A stretch of DNA of 64,000 bases, from NCBI RefSeq assembly GCF_002899825.2, contig NZ_PPED02000005.1, forward strand, positions 186,001 through 250,000, written 5' to 3'. Positions 8,674-17,444 of the stretch are shown here, piece by piece; positions within the stretch are counted from its first letter, which is position 1; each line of letters begins with the position of its first letter. The translations under genes were made by a program, and so were the position numbers. This DNA comes from Chryseobacterium phosphatilyticum. GTDB taxonomy: Bacteria > Bacteroidota > Bacteroidia > Flavobacteriales > Weeksellaceae. A model generated the notes under the pieces. It had not been told where the DNA came from. It searched no databases and saw only the letters and a list, made by a program, of their open reading frames with translations.

Positions 8674-9387
8674 ATGCCGCAGGAACAACAGATAGCAATT
8701 GAAGAGAGGTTCGCCAAAGTTTTTAATGATAAGTCATTTAAGGAAAGACTTTCTAGCGCAGATTTTGAAAAATATATTAACGGTAAAAAAAGATTGAGTT
8801 TTCAGAAACACGATACTATTTTTGAGGATGGAGAAACTCCAAAAGGAGTGTACGTTCTTGAAAAAGGAGCCGCTAAATTATCCAAATCAGGAGCATTCGG
8901 GAAAGATCAGATTTTAAGATTTATCAAAGAAGGGGACATAATCGGCTATCGTTCTTTGCTTTGCGGGGAAAATTTCCAGGCCAAAGCAGAAGCAATGACG
9001 GATATCGAGTGTGTTTTTTTACCCGCAGATATTTTCATGTATCTATTAGAGGTGGATCCACAATTGTCCTTCGTAATGCTTCAAAAAATTTCTTACGAAT
9101 TAGGAGAATCTTCCAATACCATTACATTCCTTGCACAAAAGACAGTGAGGGAAAGACTTGCTGAAATCTTGCTGCTGTTGGAGCAGAAATTGGGAGTAGA
9201 TCCCGAAGGATTTATCAAGATCTCATTAACAAGGGAGGAAATTGCCAATATTATTGGTACAGCTACAGAAAGTGCCATCCGTCTGATTTCCGAATTCAAA
9301 CAGGATAGCCTGATTGAAGTGGATGGAAGAAATATCAAAATTCTCAATCACGACAAACTCATGAAACTCGGTCACGTAGTTTTATAA
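8674..9387 (+). CDS. Crp/Fnr family transcriptional regulator
   Basis: A 237-residue regulator with a cyclic-nucleotide-binding-like N-terminal domain (about residues 35-150) and a C-terminal winged helix (about 165-235). The recognition region reads SLTREEIANIIGTATESAIR. It has only two cysteines (in LLCGEN and IECVF), so it lacks the N-terminal Fe-S cluster of true FNR. The ligand is unknown. It is divergent from the cbb3 oxidase operon with only 89 bp between them, so it is a good candidate regulator of that operon and of itself. The ATG lies four bases after the operator-like palindrome. Confidence 0.93.
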   Translation: MPQEQQIAIEERFAKVFNDKSFKERLSSADFEKYINGKKRLSFQKHDTIFEDGETPKGVYVLEKGAAKLSKSGAFGKDQILRFIKEGDIIGYRSLLCGENFQAKAEAMTDIECVFLPADIFMYLLEVDPQLSFVMLQKISYELGESSNTITFLAQKTVRERLAEILLLLEQKLGVDPEGFIKISLTREEIANIIGTATESAIRLISEFKQDSLIEVDGRNIKILNHDKLMKLGHVVL

Positions 9388-9401
9388 AAACATAACAACT
9401 T

Positions 9402-9424
9402 AAGTCGGCCCAGAGCCGACTTTT
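9402..9424 (+). terminator. Rho-independent terminator after the Crp/Fnr gene
   Basis: An 8-bp perfect stem (9402-9409 with 9415-9422) with a 5-nt loop is followed by a short T run. It separates the regulator from panB. Confidence 0.85.
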
Positions 9425-9446
9425 TAACTTTTAAAATAGATAAATT

Positions 9447-10262
9447 ATGTCTGTTCACTCTGAAATTAAAAAAGTTACCACTGAAACCTTGCGTAAAATG
9501 AAATTCGACAAGGAAAAAATAACAATGCTTACTGCCTATGATTTTACCACAGCAAAGATGGTGGATGCTGGTGGAGTAGATGCTATTTTGATTGGAGATT
9601 CTGCAGCAAATGTAATGGCAGGTTTTGAAACTACACTGCCTATTACGCTGGATCAAATGATTTATCATGCTCAAAGTGTGGTAAGGGGAACCGACAGAGC
9701 ACTGGTGATTGCAGATTTACCTTTCGGGACTTATCAGAGTAACCCTGAAAAAGCATTAGAGTCTGCCGTAAGAATGATGAAAGAGGGAGGAGCTCATGCT
9801 GTAAAAATTGAAGGGGGAAAGGAGATTTCAAAATCAATCAAAAAAATTGTCAATGCCGGAATTCCGGTGATGGGACATTTAGGATTGACCCCACAGTCTA
9901 TTTATAAGTTCGGAACCTATAAAGTAAGAGCAAAAGATGAAGCTGAAGCTGAAAAATTAATTGCTGATGCCCAGCTTTTGGAAGAACTGGGATGCTTCTC
10001 AGTTGTTTTAGAAAAAATACCTGCTGAGTTAGCTAAAAAAGTTACTGAAAGTATTACCATCCCTACCATCGGAATTGGGGCAGGAGCTGATTGTGACGGA
10101 CAAGTTTTGGTGTATCATGACATGGTGGGAATGAATAAAGGGTTTAGTCCCAAATTTTTAAGAAGATATCTTGACCTTTACACAGAAATAACAGGAGCAG
10201 TAGCTCAATATGTAAAAGATGTAAAAAGTGTTGAGTTTCCAAACGAAAACGAAAGTTATTAA
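9447..10262 (+). CDS. panB: 3-methyl-2-oxobutanoate hydroxymethyltransferase
   Basis: PanB (271 residues) makes ketopantoate from ketoisovalerate with methylene-tetrahydrofolate, the first committed step of pantothenate and CoA synthesis. The family motifs are all seen: MLTAYDFTTAKMVDAGGVD, LIGDSAANVM, VIADLPFGTY, AVKIEGG, GIPVMGHLGLTPQS and IGIGAGADCDGQVLV. Metal-binding Asp and Glu residues lie within these. No other pan gene is adjacent. It is followed after 3 bp by a small membrane protein gene, probably in the same transcript. Confidence 0.97.
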   Translation: MSVHSEIKKVTTETLRKMKFDKEKITMLTAYDFTTAKMVDAGGVDAILIGDSAANVMAGFETTLPITLDQMIYHAQSVVRGTDRALVIADLPFGTYQSNPEKALESAVRMMKEGGAHAVKIEGGKEISKSIKKIVNAGIPVMGHLGLTPQSIYKFGTYKVRAKDEAEAEKLIADAQLLEELGCFSVVLEKIPAELAKKVTESITIPTIGIGAGADCDGQVLVYHDMVGMNKGFSPKFLRRYLDLYTEITGAVAQYVKDVKSVEFPNENESY

Positions 10263-10265
10263 TTC

Positions 10266-10583
10266 ATGCAAAATCAACAACAATCTATCCAGGGAATATT
10301 ATCTATTGCAGCATTGATTTGTCTTGCTGTAGGATGGTTTAATTTATTTTCTCCGGAAATCAATCACTTACTTTCCAGAAAAGTTTTTTATGTTCTGATA
10401 GGAGCGAGCTTCTTTATTCAGGCACCCCTGCTTACCAATAGAAACTTTATGTACGCCATGTATGCAGCAGCCGGAGTATGTGTGCTAGGGGCCTTTATTC
10501 CGGAAAGTTCAAATCTTTCAGCCATTAAAACTATTGGCCTGTTGGGAGGAATTATTCTTTCATTATCAAACAGAAGGAGATAG
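10266..10583 (+). CDS. Small multi-pass membrane protein of unknown function
   Basis: A 105-residue protein with about four hydrophobic segments and a basic end (SNRRR). I do not recognise the family. The tight packing (3 bp after panB, 8 bp before the RluA-type gene) supports it as a real gene in one operon, but gives no function. Confidence 0.75.
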   Translation: MQNQQQSIQGILSIAALICLAVGWFNLFSPEINHLLSRKVFYVLIGASFFIQAPLLTNRNFMYAMYAAAGVCVLGAFIPESSNLSAIKTIGLLGGIILSLSNRRR

Positions 10584-10591
10584 AATCTATC

Positions 10592-11272
10592 ATGAAGGAG
10601 CAGATCATATATGAGGATAACCATCTTCTGGTGGTGAATAAAAAAGTCGGACAGCTTGTACAAGGTGATAAAACCGGCGATGAGTCACTATTGGAATCTA
10701 TCAAGAATTTTATAAAAATAAGAGATGCTAAGCCGGGAAATGTTTTTCTCGGCTTGGTTCATCGTATAGACCGTCCTACTTCAGGGTTAGTCATCTATGC
10801 TAAAACTTCCAAAGCACTTTCCCGCCTTACCCAGATGGTAAAGAATCGTGAGGTTAAAAAGACCTATTGGGCAGTAGTGGGAAAAGAAATGATTCCCCAA
10901 AGTCAGAGACTCATTCATTACTTAAAGAAAAACGAAAAGAACAATAAGGCTATTGTTTTTCCTAAAGCTACAGAAGGAGCTAAAGAAGCTATTCTGACCT
11001 ATCATGTTATCAAAACATTAGATAATTACCTGCTTCTGGAGATTGATCTTGAAACCGGGAGACATCATCAGATCAGAGCTCAGTTATCTAAAACAGGTGT
11101 TCCAATTAAAGGTGATTTAAAATATGGATCTCCACGTTCCAATCCGGACGGAGGAATTAACCTTCATGCCAGAAAACTGGAGTTCATTCATCCTGTTACT
11201 AAAGAAAAAATTGAAATTATTGCTCCGGTTCCACAAAATGATGCCGTTTGGAGAGCTTGTGAAGAACAGTAA
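10592..11272 (+). CDS. RluA-family RNA pseudouridine synthase
   Basis: A 226-residue enzyme that isomerises uridine to pseudouridine in rRNA or tRNA. The catalytic-Asp motif HRIDRPTSGL is present, as are YEDNHLLVVNK at the start and the LETGRHHQIRAQL segment. It lacks an N-terminal S4 domain, consistent with the short RluA/TruC-like forms. The substrate position cannot be read from the sequence. It is the last gene of the panB transcript, followed by a clear terminator. Confidence 0.93.
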   Translation: MKEQIIYEDNHLLVVNKKVGQLVQGDKTGDESLLESIKNFIKIRDAKPGNVFLGLVHRIDRPTSGLVIYAKTSKALSRLTQMVKNREVKKTYWAVVGKEMIPQSQRLIHYLKKNEKNNKAIVFPKATEGAKEAILTYHVIKTLDNYLLLEIDLETGRHHQIRAQLSKTGVPIKGDLKYGSPRSNPDGGINLHARKLEFIHPVTKEKIEIIAPVPQNDAVWRACEEQ

Positions 11273-11297
11273 AACCATAAGAGGAAAAATATAAAAC

Positions 11298-11326
11298 CCA
11301 TCTCAATTTTGAGATGGATTTTTTTT
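11298..11326 (+). terminator. Rho-independent terminator of the panB transcript
   Basis: A stem of about 9 bp (11298-11306 with 11309-11317, the innermost pairs open in practice) is followed by a run of eight T residues after one A. It ends the panB operon ahead of the thiamine promoter. Confidence 0.88.
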
Positions 11327-11343
11327 AAAAGATATTTAGGATT

Positions 11344-11373
11344 TTGCCCATTCTGAAAAAATAACTAACTTCG
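11344..11373 (+). promoter_or_regulatory. Promoter of the thiamine operon
   Basis: TTG at 11344-11346 and TAACTTCG at 11366-11373 are 19 bp apart. The second box differs from TAnnTTTG at one base. The expected start of the RNA is near 11380, exactly where the riboswitch P1 stem begins. Confidence 0.5.
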
Positions 11374-11379
11374 TCCCAC

Positions 11380-11459
11380 ACTTTAGGGGTGTCTGTTATC
11401 AACAGACTGAGATTTTACCCTTTGAACCTGATCTGGATCATACCAGCGTAGGGAAAAGT
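11380..11459 (+). promoter_or_regulatory. TPP riboswitch (THI element) of the thiamine operon
   Basis: The conserved THI-box elements are in order: AGGGGTG, CTGAGA at 11407-11412, TTTACCC, GAACCTGATCTGGATCATAC, CCAGCGTAGGGA. P1 is formed by ACTTT (11380-11384) with AAAGT (11455-11459). The element binds thiamine pyrophosphate and represses the downstream operon. Its expression platform overlaps the thiS start codon and is listed separately. Confidence 0.96.
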
Positions 11460-11497
11460 AGATGACTTTTGCTGTACATTCTATTGTACAATAATAG

Positions 11498-11534
11498 CCA
11501 TTCCTAAAGCGTATTTTAAATTATTTAGGAATGG
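11498..11534 (+). promoter_or_regulatory. Start-codon-sequestering stem of the TPP riboswitch
   Basis: An 11-bp perfect inverted repeat pairs 11498-11508 with 11524-11534; the second arm contains the thiS ATG (11531-11533) and the bases just upstream. The first arm's CCTAAAG (11503-11509) is also exactly complementary to CTTTAGG (11381-11387) at the 5' edge of the aptamer, which gives an alternative pairing that would free the start codon. There is no T run, so control is probably at translation. Confidence 0.75.
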
Positions 11535-11737
11535 AACTTATAATCAACCACACCCGAAAAACATTTGCTGTACTTCCTGAGAACCTGGAAGCACTTTTAG
11601 CTATGGAATTACCCGGAAAGAAAAAGGGAATCGCCGTAGCGGTAAACAATCGAATTATTCCACTGTCCGCCTGGGCAGAAACATTTCTTAAAGATCAGGA
11701 TTCAGTTTTAATCATTACTGCCACTCAGGGCGGTTAA
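11531..11737 (+). CDS. thiS: Sulfur carrier protein ThiS
   Basis: A 68-residue ubiquitin-like protein ending in the essential GG (ITATQGG). The C-terminal glycine is adenylated by ThiF and thiocarboxylated, then donates sulfur to ThiG for thiazole synthesis. The ALLAMELPGKKKGIAVAVNN segment is typical. It is the first gene of the thiamine operon, and its ATG lies in a stem controlled by the TPP riboswitch. Confidence 0.96.
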   Translation: MELIINHTRKTFAVLPENLEALLAMELPGKKKGIAVAVNNRIIPLSAWAETFLKDQDSVLIITATQGG

Positions 11738-11761
11738 CTTTCATATTAATACCAAAAAATT

Positions 11762-13573
11762 ATGGCTCACTCCATTACATGTTCACCATTTCCGAACTCA
11801 AAAAAGATTTATGTTGAAGGAAAAATACATCCTATCAATGTTGCAATGCGTGAAATTCAGCTTAGTCCTACCAAACTTACCAATGGAGGCTATGAAGAGA
11901 ATGCTCCTGTCACCATTTATGATACTTCAGGTCCTTACACCGATGAAAAGTCAACCATTGATATTCAGAAAGGGCTTCCAAGAATCAGAGAACAATGGAT
12001 CCTGAACAGAGAAGATGTGACGGTTCTTGAAGGAATTACTTCAGAATATGGGAAAGCCCGTTTAGCGGATCCACGCCTTGATGAATTGCGTTTTGCCTAT
12101 GATCATCAACCCAAAGTCGCGCAAGAAGGAAAAGAATTGACTCAACTTTACTATGCAAAACAAGGAATCATAACTCCTGAAATGGAATATGTCGCGATCA
12201 GGGAAAATCAAAGGATAGAACAGCTTGATTCCGTTTCAAAAGAAATGGCTTTTCAACATGCCGGACATAGTTTCGGAGCCAATACTCCTAAAAGTAAGAT
12301 TACCCCAGAGTTTGTAAGAGACGAAATTGCTGCTGGAAGAGCGATCATTCCTAACAATATCAACCATCCTGAAAGTGAACCGATGATTATCGGGAGAAAC
12401 TTTTTAGTAAAAATCAATGCCAATATCGGAAACAGTGCTGTATCGTCGAGTATCGAAGAGGAGGTAGAAAAGGCGGTATGGGCATGCAGATGGGGTGCAG
12501 ACACTATTATGGATCTTTCCACGGGGAAAAATATTCATGAAACAAGAGAATGGATCATCAGAAACAGCCCGGTTCCTATCGGTACAGTTCCTATTTATCA
12601 GGCATTGGAAAAAGTAAAAGGAGTACCGGAAGACCTTACATGGGAGATTTTCAGGGATACTTTGATTGAGCAAGCCGAACAAGGGGTTTCTTATTTTACG
12701 ATTCATGCGGGAGTTTTATTAAGATATATTCACTTAACAGCCAACAGAGTAACCGGGATTGTATCCAGAGGTGGATCTATCATGGCAAAATGGTGCCTGT
12801 TTCACCATAAAGAAAGCTTTCTATATACACATTTCGAAGAGATTTGTGAGATTATGAAGAAATATGATGTTGCTTTTTCTTTGGGAGACGGTCTTCGTCC
12901 GGGGTCTATTGCAGATGCCAATGATGCCGCGCAGTTTGCAGAACTGGAAACTTTAGGGGAACTGACGAAAATTGCCTGGAAACATAATGTGCAGGTAATG
13001 ATTGAAGGCCCCGGTCACGTTCCGATGCACATGATCAAAGAAAATATGGACAAGCAACTTAAAGAATGTCATGAAGCACCTTTTTATACGCTTGGGCCTT
13101 TGACTACAGATATTGCTCCGGGGTATGATCATATTACTTCCGGAATCGGAGCTGCCATGATCGGATGGTTTGGCTGTGCAATGCTTTGCTATGTAACCCC
13201 AAAGGAGCATTTAGGGCTTCCGAATAAAGACGACGTAAAAGTGGGAGTTATTACCTACAAGCTGGCAGCACATGCCGCAGATTTAGCGAAAGGACATCCG
13301 GGAGCACAGTATAGAGATAATGCATTGAGTAAAGCCAGATTTGAATTCAGATGGGAAGACCAGTTCAACCTCTCGTTGGATCCTGAAACTGCCAGAGCAT
13401 ATCATGATGAAACACTTCCGGCTGATGGAGCTAAAATTGCTCATTTCTGTTCGATGTGCGGACCCAAATTCTGCTCTATGAAGATTACTCAGGAAATTCG
13501 TGAATCTGCAGAAAAAGGAATGCTGGATAAATCTCAGGAATTTATAGAAAAAGGAAAAGAAATCTATATATGA
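11762..13573 (+). CDS. thiC: Phosphomethylpyrimidine synthase ThiC
   Basis: A 603-residue radical-SAM enzyme that rearranges aminoimidazole ribotide into hydroxymethylpyrimidine phosphate. The C-terminal cluster motif is CSMCGPKFC. GDGLRPGSIADANDAAQF, EGPGHVPMHMI and PLTTDIAPGYDHITS are highly conserved ThiC segments. The length fits the family. The stop overlaps the next gene by 4 bp (ATGA), so the two are translationally coupled. No thiD kinase gene lies in this operon; it must be elsewhere. Confidence 0.98.
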   Translation: MAHSITCSPFPNSKKIYVEGKIHPINVAMREIQLSPTKLTNGGYEENAPVTIYDTSGPYTDEKSTIDIQKGLPRIREQWILNREDVTVLEGITSEYGKARLADPRLDELRFAYDHQPKVAQEGKELTQLYYAKQGIITPEMEYVAIRENQRIEQLDSVSKEMAFQHAGHSFGANTPKSKITPEFVRDEIAAGRAIIPNNINHPESEPMIIGRNFLVKINANIGNSAVSSSIEEEVEKAVWACRWGADTIMDLSTGKNIHETREWIIRNSPVPIGTVPIYQALEKVKGVPEDLTWEIFRDTLIEQAEQGVSYFTIHAGVLLRYIHLTANRVTGIVSRGGSIMAKWCLFHHKESFLYTHFEEICEIMKKYDVAFSLGDGLRPGSIADANDAAQFAELETLGELTKIAWKHNVQVMIEGPGHVPMHMIKENMDKQLKECHEAPFYTLGPLTTDIAPGYDHITSGIGAAMIGWFGCAMLCYVTPKEHLGLPNKDDVKVGVITYKLAAHAADLAKGHPGAQYRDNALSKARFEFRWEDQFNLSLDPETARAYHDETLPADGAKIAHFCSMCGPKFCSMKITQEIRESAEKGMLDKSQEFIEKGKEIYI

Positions 13574-14157
13574 TCCTTGTTATCACTCCTGAACTGTCTG
13601 TCGTAAACGAAACCGGAATTATTAACGAATTGTTTAGAGAAGGCCTTGATCTTCTGCATATCAGAAAACCTGGAATCAGGAGAAATGAAATGATTGAATA
13701 TATTAAAGAAATCGACGAATCTTTTTATCCGAAACTGGTTGTACACCAACATTATGATTTGGGAGAAGATTTCCGGATTTCCAGATTTCATTTCAGAGAA
13801 GCAGACCGACAGGAGAATATACACCGATCTTTTATAAATGAAAATCGTATTTCAACTTCAGTACATAACATCACCACTTTTAATAATCTGGGAGAAGAAT
13901 GGGAATATGTTTTCATAAGTCCCTTCTTTCCCAGTATATCTAAAAAAGGATATGGAGAAGATTCAACGGTGATAGAAGAAATGAAGAGGAGAGATAACCC
14001 CAACGTGAAAATTATTGCTTTAGGTGGAATTCATCAGCAAAATATGCAAAAAGCTCTTGATACGGGAGTGGATGGAGTTGCTTTATTAGGCTCTGTTTGG
14101 GAGGCGGATCAACCTATAGAAGTATTTAAAAGGTGCAGAAGGATCATCTCTCAATAA
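13570..14157 (+). CDS. TenI/ThiE-like TIM-barrel protein, probable thiazole tautomerase
   Basis: A 195-residue TIM barrel of the ThiE/TenI family, encoded directly before a canonical thiE. It keeps HIRKPG, the SVH motif (STSVHN), a PFFPSISKKGYG segment and ALGGI, the phosphate-binding end. It lacks the ThiE IND and DGVHLG motifs, which here read VHQHYD and SRFHFREAD. Loss of the pyrimidine- and Mg-binding residues suggests it does not couple the two halves of thiamine. A TenI-like thiazole tautomerase role is the best guess, by analogy to TenI, where the SxH histidine matters. Confidence 0.85.
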   Translation: MILVITPELSVVNETGIINELFREGLDLLHIRKPGIRRNEMIEYIKEIDESFYPKLVVHQHYDLGEDFRISRFHFREADRQENIHRSFINENRISTSVHNITTFNNLGEEWEYVFISPFFPSISKKGYGEDSTVIEEMKRRDNPNVKIIALGGIHQQNMQKALDTGVDGVALLGSVWEADQPIEVFKRCRRIISQ

Positions 14158-14172
14158 TATCAAATTTTACCT

Positions 14173-14787
14173 ATGGAAAAATTACAATACATATCACAAG
14201 GAAATACTGCACTGGAACAGGAATTCAACATTCGGAAGGCTCTGGATAACGGGATACAATGGATTCAGATTCGCTGGAAAAATGGCAATGAAAAAGAATT
14301 ACTATCACTTTGTGAAACATCAAAACACCTTTGCTCTGAATATCAATCGGTCCTGATTATCAACGATAATATCCATTTGGCGAAAGAAACTGACGCTGAC
14401 GGGGTCCACTTAGGCCTTATGGACGGATCTGTTGAAGAAGCAAGATTGCTGCTGGGAAAACATAAAATTATTGGAGGTACGGCCAATACCATCTCAGATG
14501 TTATTCAAAGGATGGATGAGTCTTGTGATTACATCGGCCTAGGACCATTGAGATTTACTTCTACCAAAGAAAAATTAAGCCCCATTCTTGGTTTTGAAGG
14601 CTACAGACAAATTGTTGAAAACGTGAAGCAAAGATCGGTAGCGGTTCCAAAGATCTTTGCTATTGGTGGGGTTACCCTTGAAGATTTTTTACCACTGCAG
14701 GAGATCGGAATCTATGGAGTTTCTGTTTCAGGGCTGATTACAAGAGAACCGGGGCTTATCAATGAATTTAAAAAAGTAATGATATGA
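14173..14787 (+). CDS. thiE: Thiamine phosphate synthase ThiE
   Basis: A 204-residue TIM-barrel enzyme that joins hydroxymethylpyrimidine diphosphate with thiazole phosphate to give thiamine phosphate. Family motifs are WIQIRWKN, LIINDN, DGVHLGLMD, GGTANT, GLGPLRFTSTKEK and AIGGV. All substrate- and Mg-binding positions missing from the preceding paralogue are kept here. It overlaps thiG by 4 bp. Confidence 0.95.
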   Translation: MEKLQYISQGNTALEQEFNIRKALDNGIQWIQIRWKNGNEKELLSLCETSKHLCSEYQSVLIINDNIHLAKETDADGVHLGLMDGSVEEARLLLGKHKIIGGTANTISDVIQRMDESCDYIGLGPLRFTSTKEKLSPILGFEGYRQIVENVKQRSVAVPKIFAIGGVTLEDFLPLQEIGIYGVSVSGLITREPGLINEFKKVMI

Positions 14788-15560
14788 ACAATCAAAAATT
14801 AATAATAGCAGACAGAACTTTTGAATCCAGGTTGTTTCTGGGAACCGGAAAATTCGGAAGACTCAAAGATATGGCAGCCTCTGTAACGGCTTCAGAAACC
14901 AATATGGTGACGATGGCATTAAAGAGAATCGATGCACAATCGGCTGAAGATGATTTATTAGACTCATTAAGAGAAACAAACGTACATCTTCTTCCTAATA
15001 CTTCAGGAGCAAGAACCGCAAAAGAAGCAGTATTGGCAGCACAATTAGCAAGAGAAGCGTTGGAAACGAACTGGGTAAAGCTTGAAATCCACCCGGATCC
15101 GAAATACTTGCTGCCGGACCCGATTGAAACATTATATGCAACCGAAGAACTCGCCAAATTAGGATTTATCGTAATGCCTTATATTCATGCCGATCCTGTT
15201 TTGTGCAAACGGCTTGAAGATGCAGGAACGGCTGTGGTGATGCCTTTGGGAGCACCGATTGGCACTAATAAAGGATTACGAACATTAGATTTTCTGGAAA
15301 TTATTATCAGCCAAAGTAATGTTCCCGTTGTGGTAGACGCCGGAATCGGGGCCCCTTCTGATGCGGCAAAAGCAATGGAAATGGGTGCTGATGCAGTTCT
15401 TGTCAATACCGCGATTGCTGTGGCAGGAAATCCGGTTAATATGGCAGTTGCTTTTAAAGAAGGTGTTATTGCCGGACGAAGAGCGTTTGAAGCAGGATTG
15501 GGGGCTATTGCCAATCACGCAGAAGCTTCGAGCCCTTTAACCTCGTTTTTATTTGATTAA
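14784..15560 (+). CDS. thiG: Thiazole synthase ThiG
   Basis: ThiG (258 residues) condenses deoxyxylulose phosphate, dehydroglycine and ThiS thiocarboxylate into the thiazole ring. It shows FLGTGKFG, the VKLEIHPDPKYLLPD segment with the Schiff-base lysine, VMPLGAPIGTNKG, VVDAGIGAPSDAAKAMEMGA and VNTAIAVAGNP. It acts with ThiS, ThiH and ThiF from the same operon. Confidence 0.98.
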   Translation: MNNQKLIIADRTFESRLFLGTGKFGRLKDMAASVTASETNMVTMALKRIDAQSAEDDLLDSLRETNVHLLPNTSGARTAKEAVLAAQLAREALETNWVKLEIHPDPKYLLPDPIETLYATEELAKLGFIVMPYIHADPVLCKRLEDAGTAVVMPLGAPIGTNKGLRTLDFLEIIISQSNVPVVVDAGIGAPSDAAKAMEMGADAVLVNTAIAVAGNPVNMAVAFKEGVIAGRRAFEAGLGAIANHAEASSPLTSFLFD

Positions 15561-15571
15561 AAATTAAAATC

Positions 15572-16690
15572 ATGAACAGCTTTAAAGATATTTTTGAACA
15601 GTATCAATGGGGTGAGGTAAAAGCTAAGCTCGAAAAGGTAAACCTGTCTGATGTTAGAAACAGTCTTCAGAAAAAACATAAAACCGTTGAAGATTTTCTG
15701 ATTCTGCTTTCCCCTGTGGCTTCGCAGGAGCTCGAACTGATGGCAAAAATGACCCGTTCCCTTACCCAGAAGCGTTTCGGAAAAACCATTCAGCTCTATG
15801 CCCCCTTGTATTTAAGCAATGAATGCCAGAATATCTGTACTTACTGTGGTTTTAGCTTAGATAATCATTTAAAACGTAAAACCTTGTCTGATACAGAGTT
15901 GATGATAGAGGCTTCAGTACTCAAGTCCATGGGAGTAAACCATGTGCTGCTGGTAAGCGGTGAAGCCAATAAGATAGTCGGAGTTCCCTATTTTCAAAAT
16001 GCTGTCCAATTATTAAAGCCTCATTTTTCTAATATTTCCATTGAAGTTCAGCCTTTGATGGAGGATGAATACCAGCTTCTTCAGGAGGAAGGGGTACATT
16101 CGGTATTGGTATATCAGGAAACATATCACGAGGAGGTTTATAAAGAATATCATCCTAAGGGTAAGAAATCAAATTTTCATTTTCGTCTGGATACACCGGA
16201 TAGGATTGGGAGAGCAGGGATCCATAAAATAGGATTGGGCGTTCTGCTTGGGTTGGAAGATTGGCGTATTGACAGCTTCTTCAATGCCCTTCATATTGAT
16301 TATCTTCAAAAGCAGTATTGGAAGACTAAGTTTTCTGTTTCATTTCCGAGATTGCGACCGGCGGAAGGAATTATTGAACCCAATTTTATCATGGAAGATA
16401 AAGACCTCCTTCAATTGATCTGTGCCTACAGAATCTGGAACGAAGATCTTGAAATATCAATATCTACCAGAGAAAATGAAACATTCAGAAATCACATTGT
16501 ATCATTGGGTGCTACGGCAATGAGTGCGGGATCGAAAACCAATCCCGGCGGATATGCAGTGGACAAAGAATCTCTGGAACAATTTGAAACCAGTGATGAA
16601 CGGGGTATGGATGAGATCAGGAAGATGATTAAAAAAGCAGGGTATGATCCCGTCATGAAAGACTGGGACTCTGTGTATAGTGGGGTTTAA
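15572..16690 (+). CDS. thiH: 2-iminoacetate synthase ThiH
   Basis: A 372-residue radical-SAM enzyme that cleaves tyrosine to give dehydroglycine for ThiG. The cluster motif CxxxCxxC is at residues 85-92 (CQNICTYC), and there is a VSGEANKIVG loop. Presence of thiH, with no thiO in the operon, means the organism uses the tyrosine route. The fragile Fe-S cluster suits growth at low oxygen, in line with the high-affinity oxidase in the same window. Confidence 0.96.
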   Translation: MNSFKDIFEQYQWGEVKAKLEKVNLSDVRNSLQKKHKTVEDFLILLSPVASQELELMAKMTRSLTQKRFGKTIQLYAPLYLSNECQNICTYCGFSLDNHLKRKTLSDTELMIEASVLKSMGVNHVLLVSGEANKIVGVPYFQNAVQLLKPHFSNISIEVQPLMEDEYQLLQEEGVHSVLVYQETYHEEVYKEYHPKGKKSNFHFRLDTPDRIGRAGIHKIGLGVLLGLEDWRIDSFFNALHIDYLQKQYWKTKFSVSFPRLRPAEGIIEPNFIMEDKDLLQLICAYRIWNEDLEISISTRENETFRNHIVSLGATAMSAGSKTNPGGYAVDKESLEQFETSDERGMDEIRKMIKKAGYDPVMKDWDSVYSGV

Positions 16691-16710
16691 GCTGAAGTAC
16701 ATGAATCAGA

Positions 16711-17421
16711 ATGAAAAGTGAAGATATTTTTAAAAGATACAGCCGGCAAATCTTTATTGAAGAAATAGGACTGGAAGGGCAAAGGAAAATCATGGCCTCA
16801 AAAGTGCTTGTCATTGGAGCGGGTGGCCTGGGGAGTCCGGTTATTCAATATCTGGCAGCAGCCGGAGTAGGAACTTTAGCTGTGGCCGATTTTGACCATG
16901 TTGAACTTCATAATCTCAACAGGCAAATCATTCACAATGAAAATAGGGTTGGAGAGGCGAAAGTAATAAGTGCAGAAGCCTTTGTTACAAATTTTAATCA
17001 TTACATAAAATTCATTGCCATTAATCAGAAAATTAATGAAGAAAATGCTGAAGAAATAATTTCCCAATACGATGTGATTGTGGATGGATCTGATAATTTT
17101 TCAACACGATATCTTGTGAATGATAGTTGTGTACAACTGGGTAAAACATTAGTGTATGGAAGTATTTTAGGTTTTACCGGACAGGTTGCTGTTTTTAATC
17201 ATCAGGGAAGCAAAAACCTGAGAGATATATTTCCTGAACCGCCTTTTGATGAAAATATTCCTGATTGTGACAGCCTTGGAGTTTTAGGAGCGTTACCAGG
17301 AATAATCGGGAGTATGATGGCCCTCCAGGCTTTGAAAATTATTACAGATCTACCATTGAATAGCAATCAGCTAACGCTGGTGGATACAATGAGCTGGAGG
17401 TTTCAGACCTTGGATTTTTAA
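16711..17421 (+). CDS. thiF: ThiF/MoeB-family ThiS adenylyltransferase
   Basis: A 236-residue E1-like enzyme that adenylates the C-terminus of ThiS. It has RYSRQI near the start, the nucleotide-binding GAGGLGSPV, LHNLNRQI, DGSDNFSTRY and a single cysteine in IPDCDSLGVLGALPG. The zinc-binding CxxC upstream of that cysteine in E. coli ThiF and MoeB is absent. No rhodanese domain is fused, unlike many MoeB-like relatives. Its place at the end of the thi operon supports a role on ThiS rather than on MoaD. Confidence 0.92.
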   Translation: MKSEDIFKRYSRQIFIEEIGLEGQRKIMASKVLVIGAGGLGSPVIQYLAAAGVGTLAVADFDHVELHNLNRQIIHNENRVGEAKVISAEAFVTNFNHYIKFIAINQKINEENAEEIISQYDVIVDGSDNFSTRYLVNDSCVQLGKTLVYGSILGFTGQVAVFNHQGSKNLRDIFPEPPFDENIPDCDSLGVLGALPGIIGSMMALQALKIITDLPLNSNQLTLVDTMSWRFQTLDF

Positions 17422-17444
17422 TGAAAAATGTAAAACATCAATAG

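Noticed and set aside
8585..8698. N-terminal extension of CcoI up to the ATG at 8698
   Set aside because: It overlaps the divergent regulator gene by 25 bp, contains the likely ccoI promoter, and has no family similarity; the conserved part begins at VSENCFHCG.
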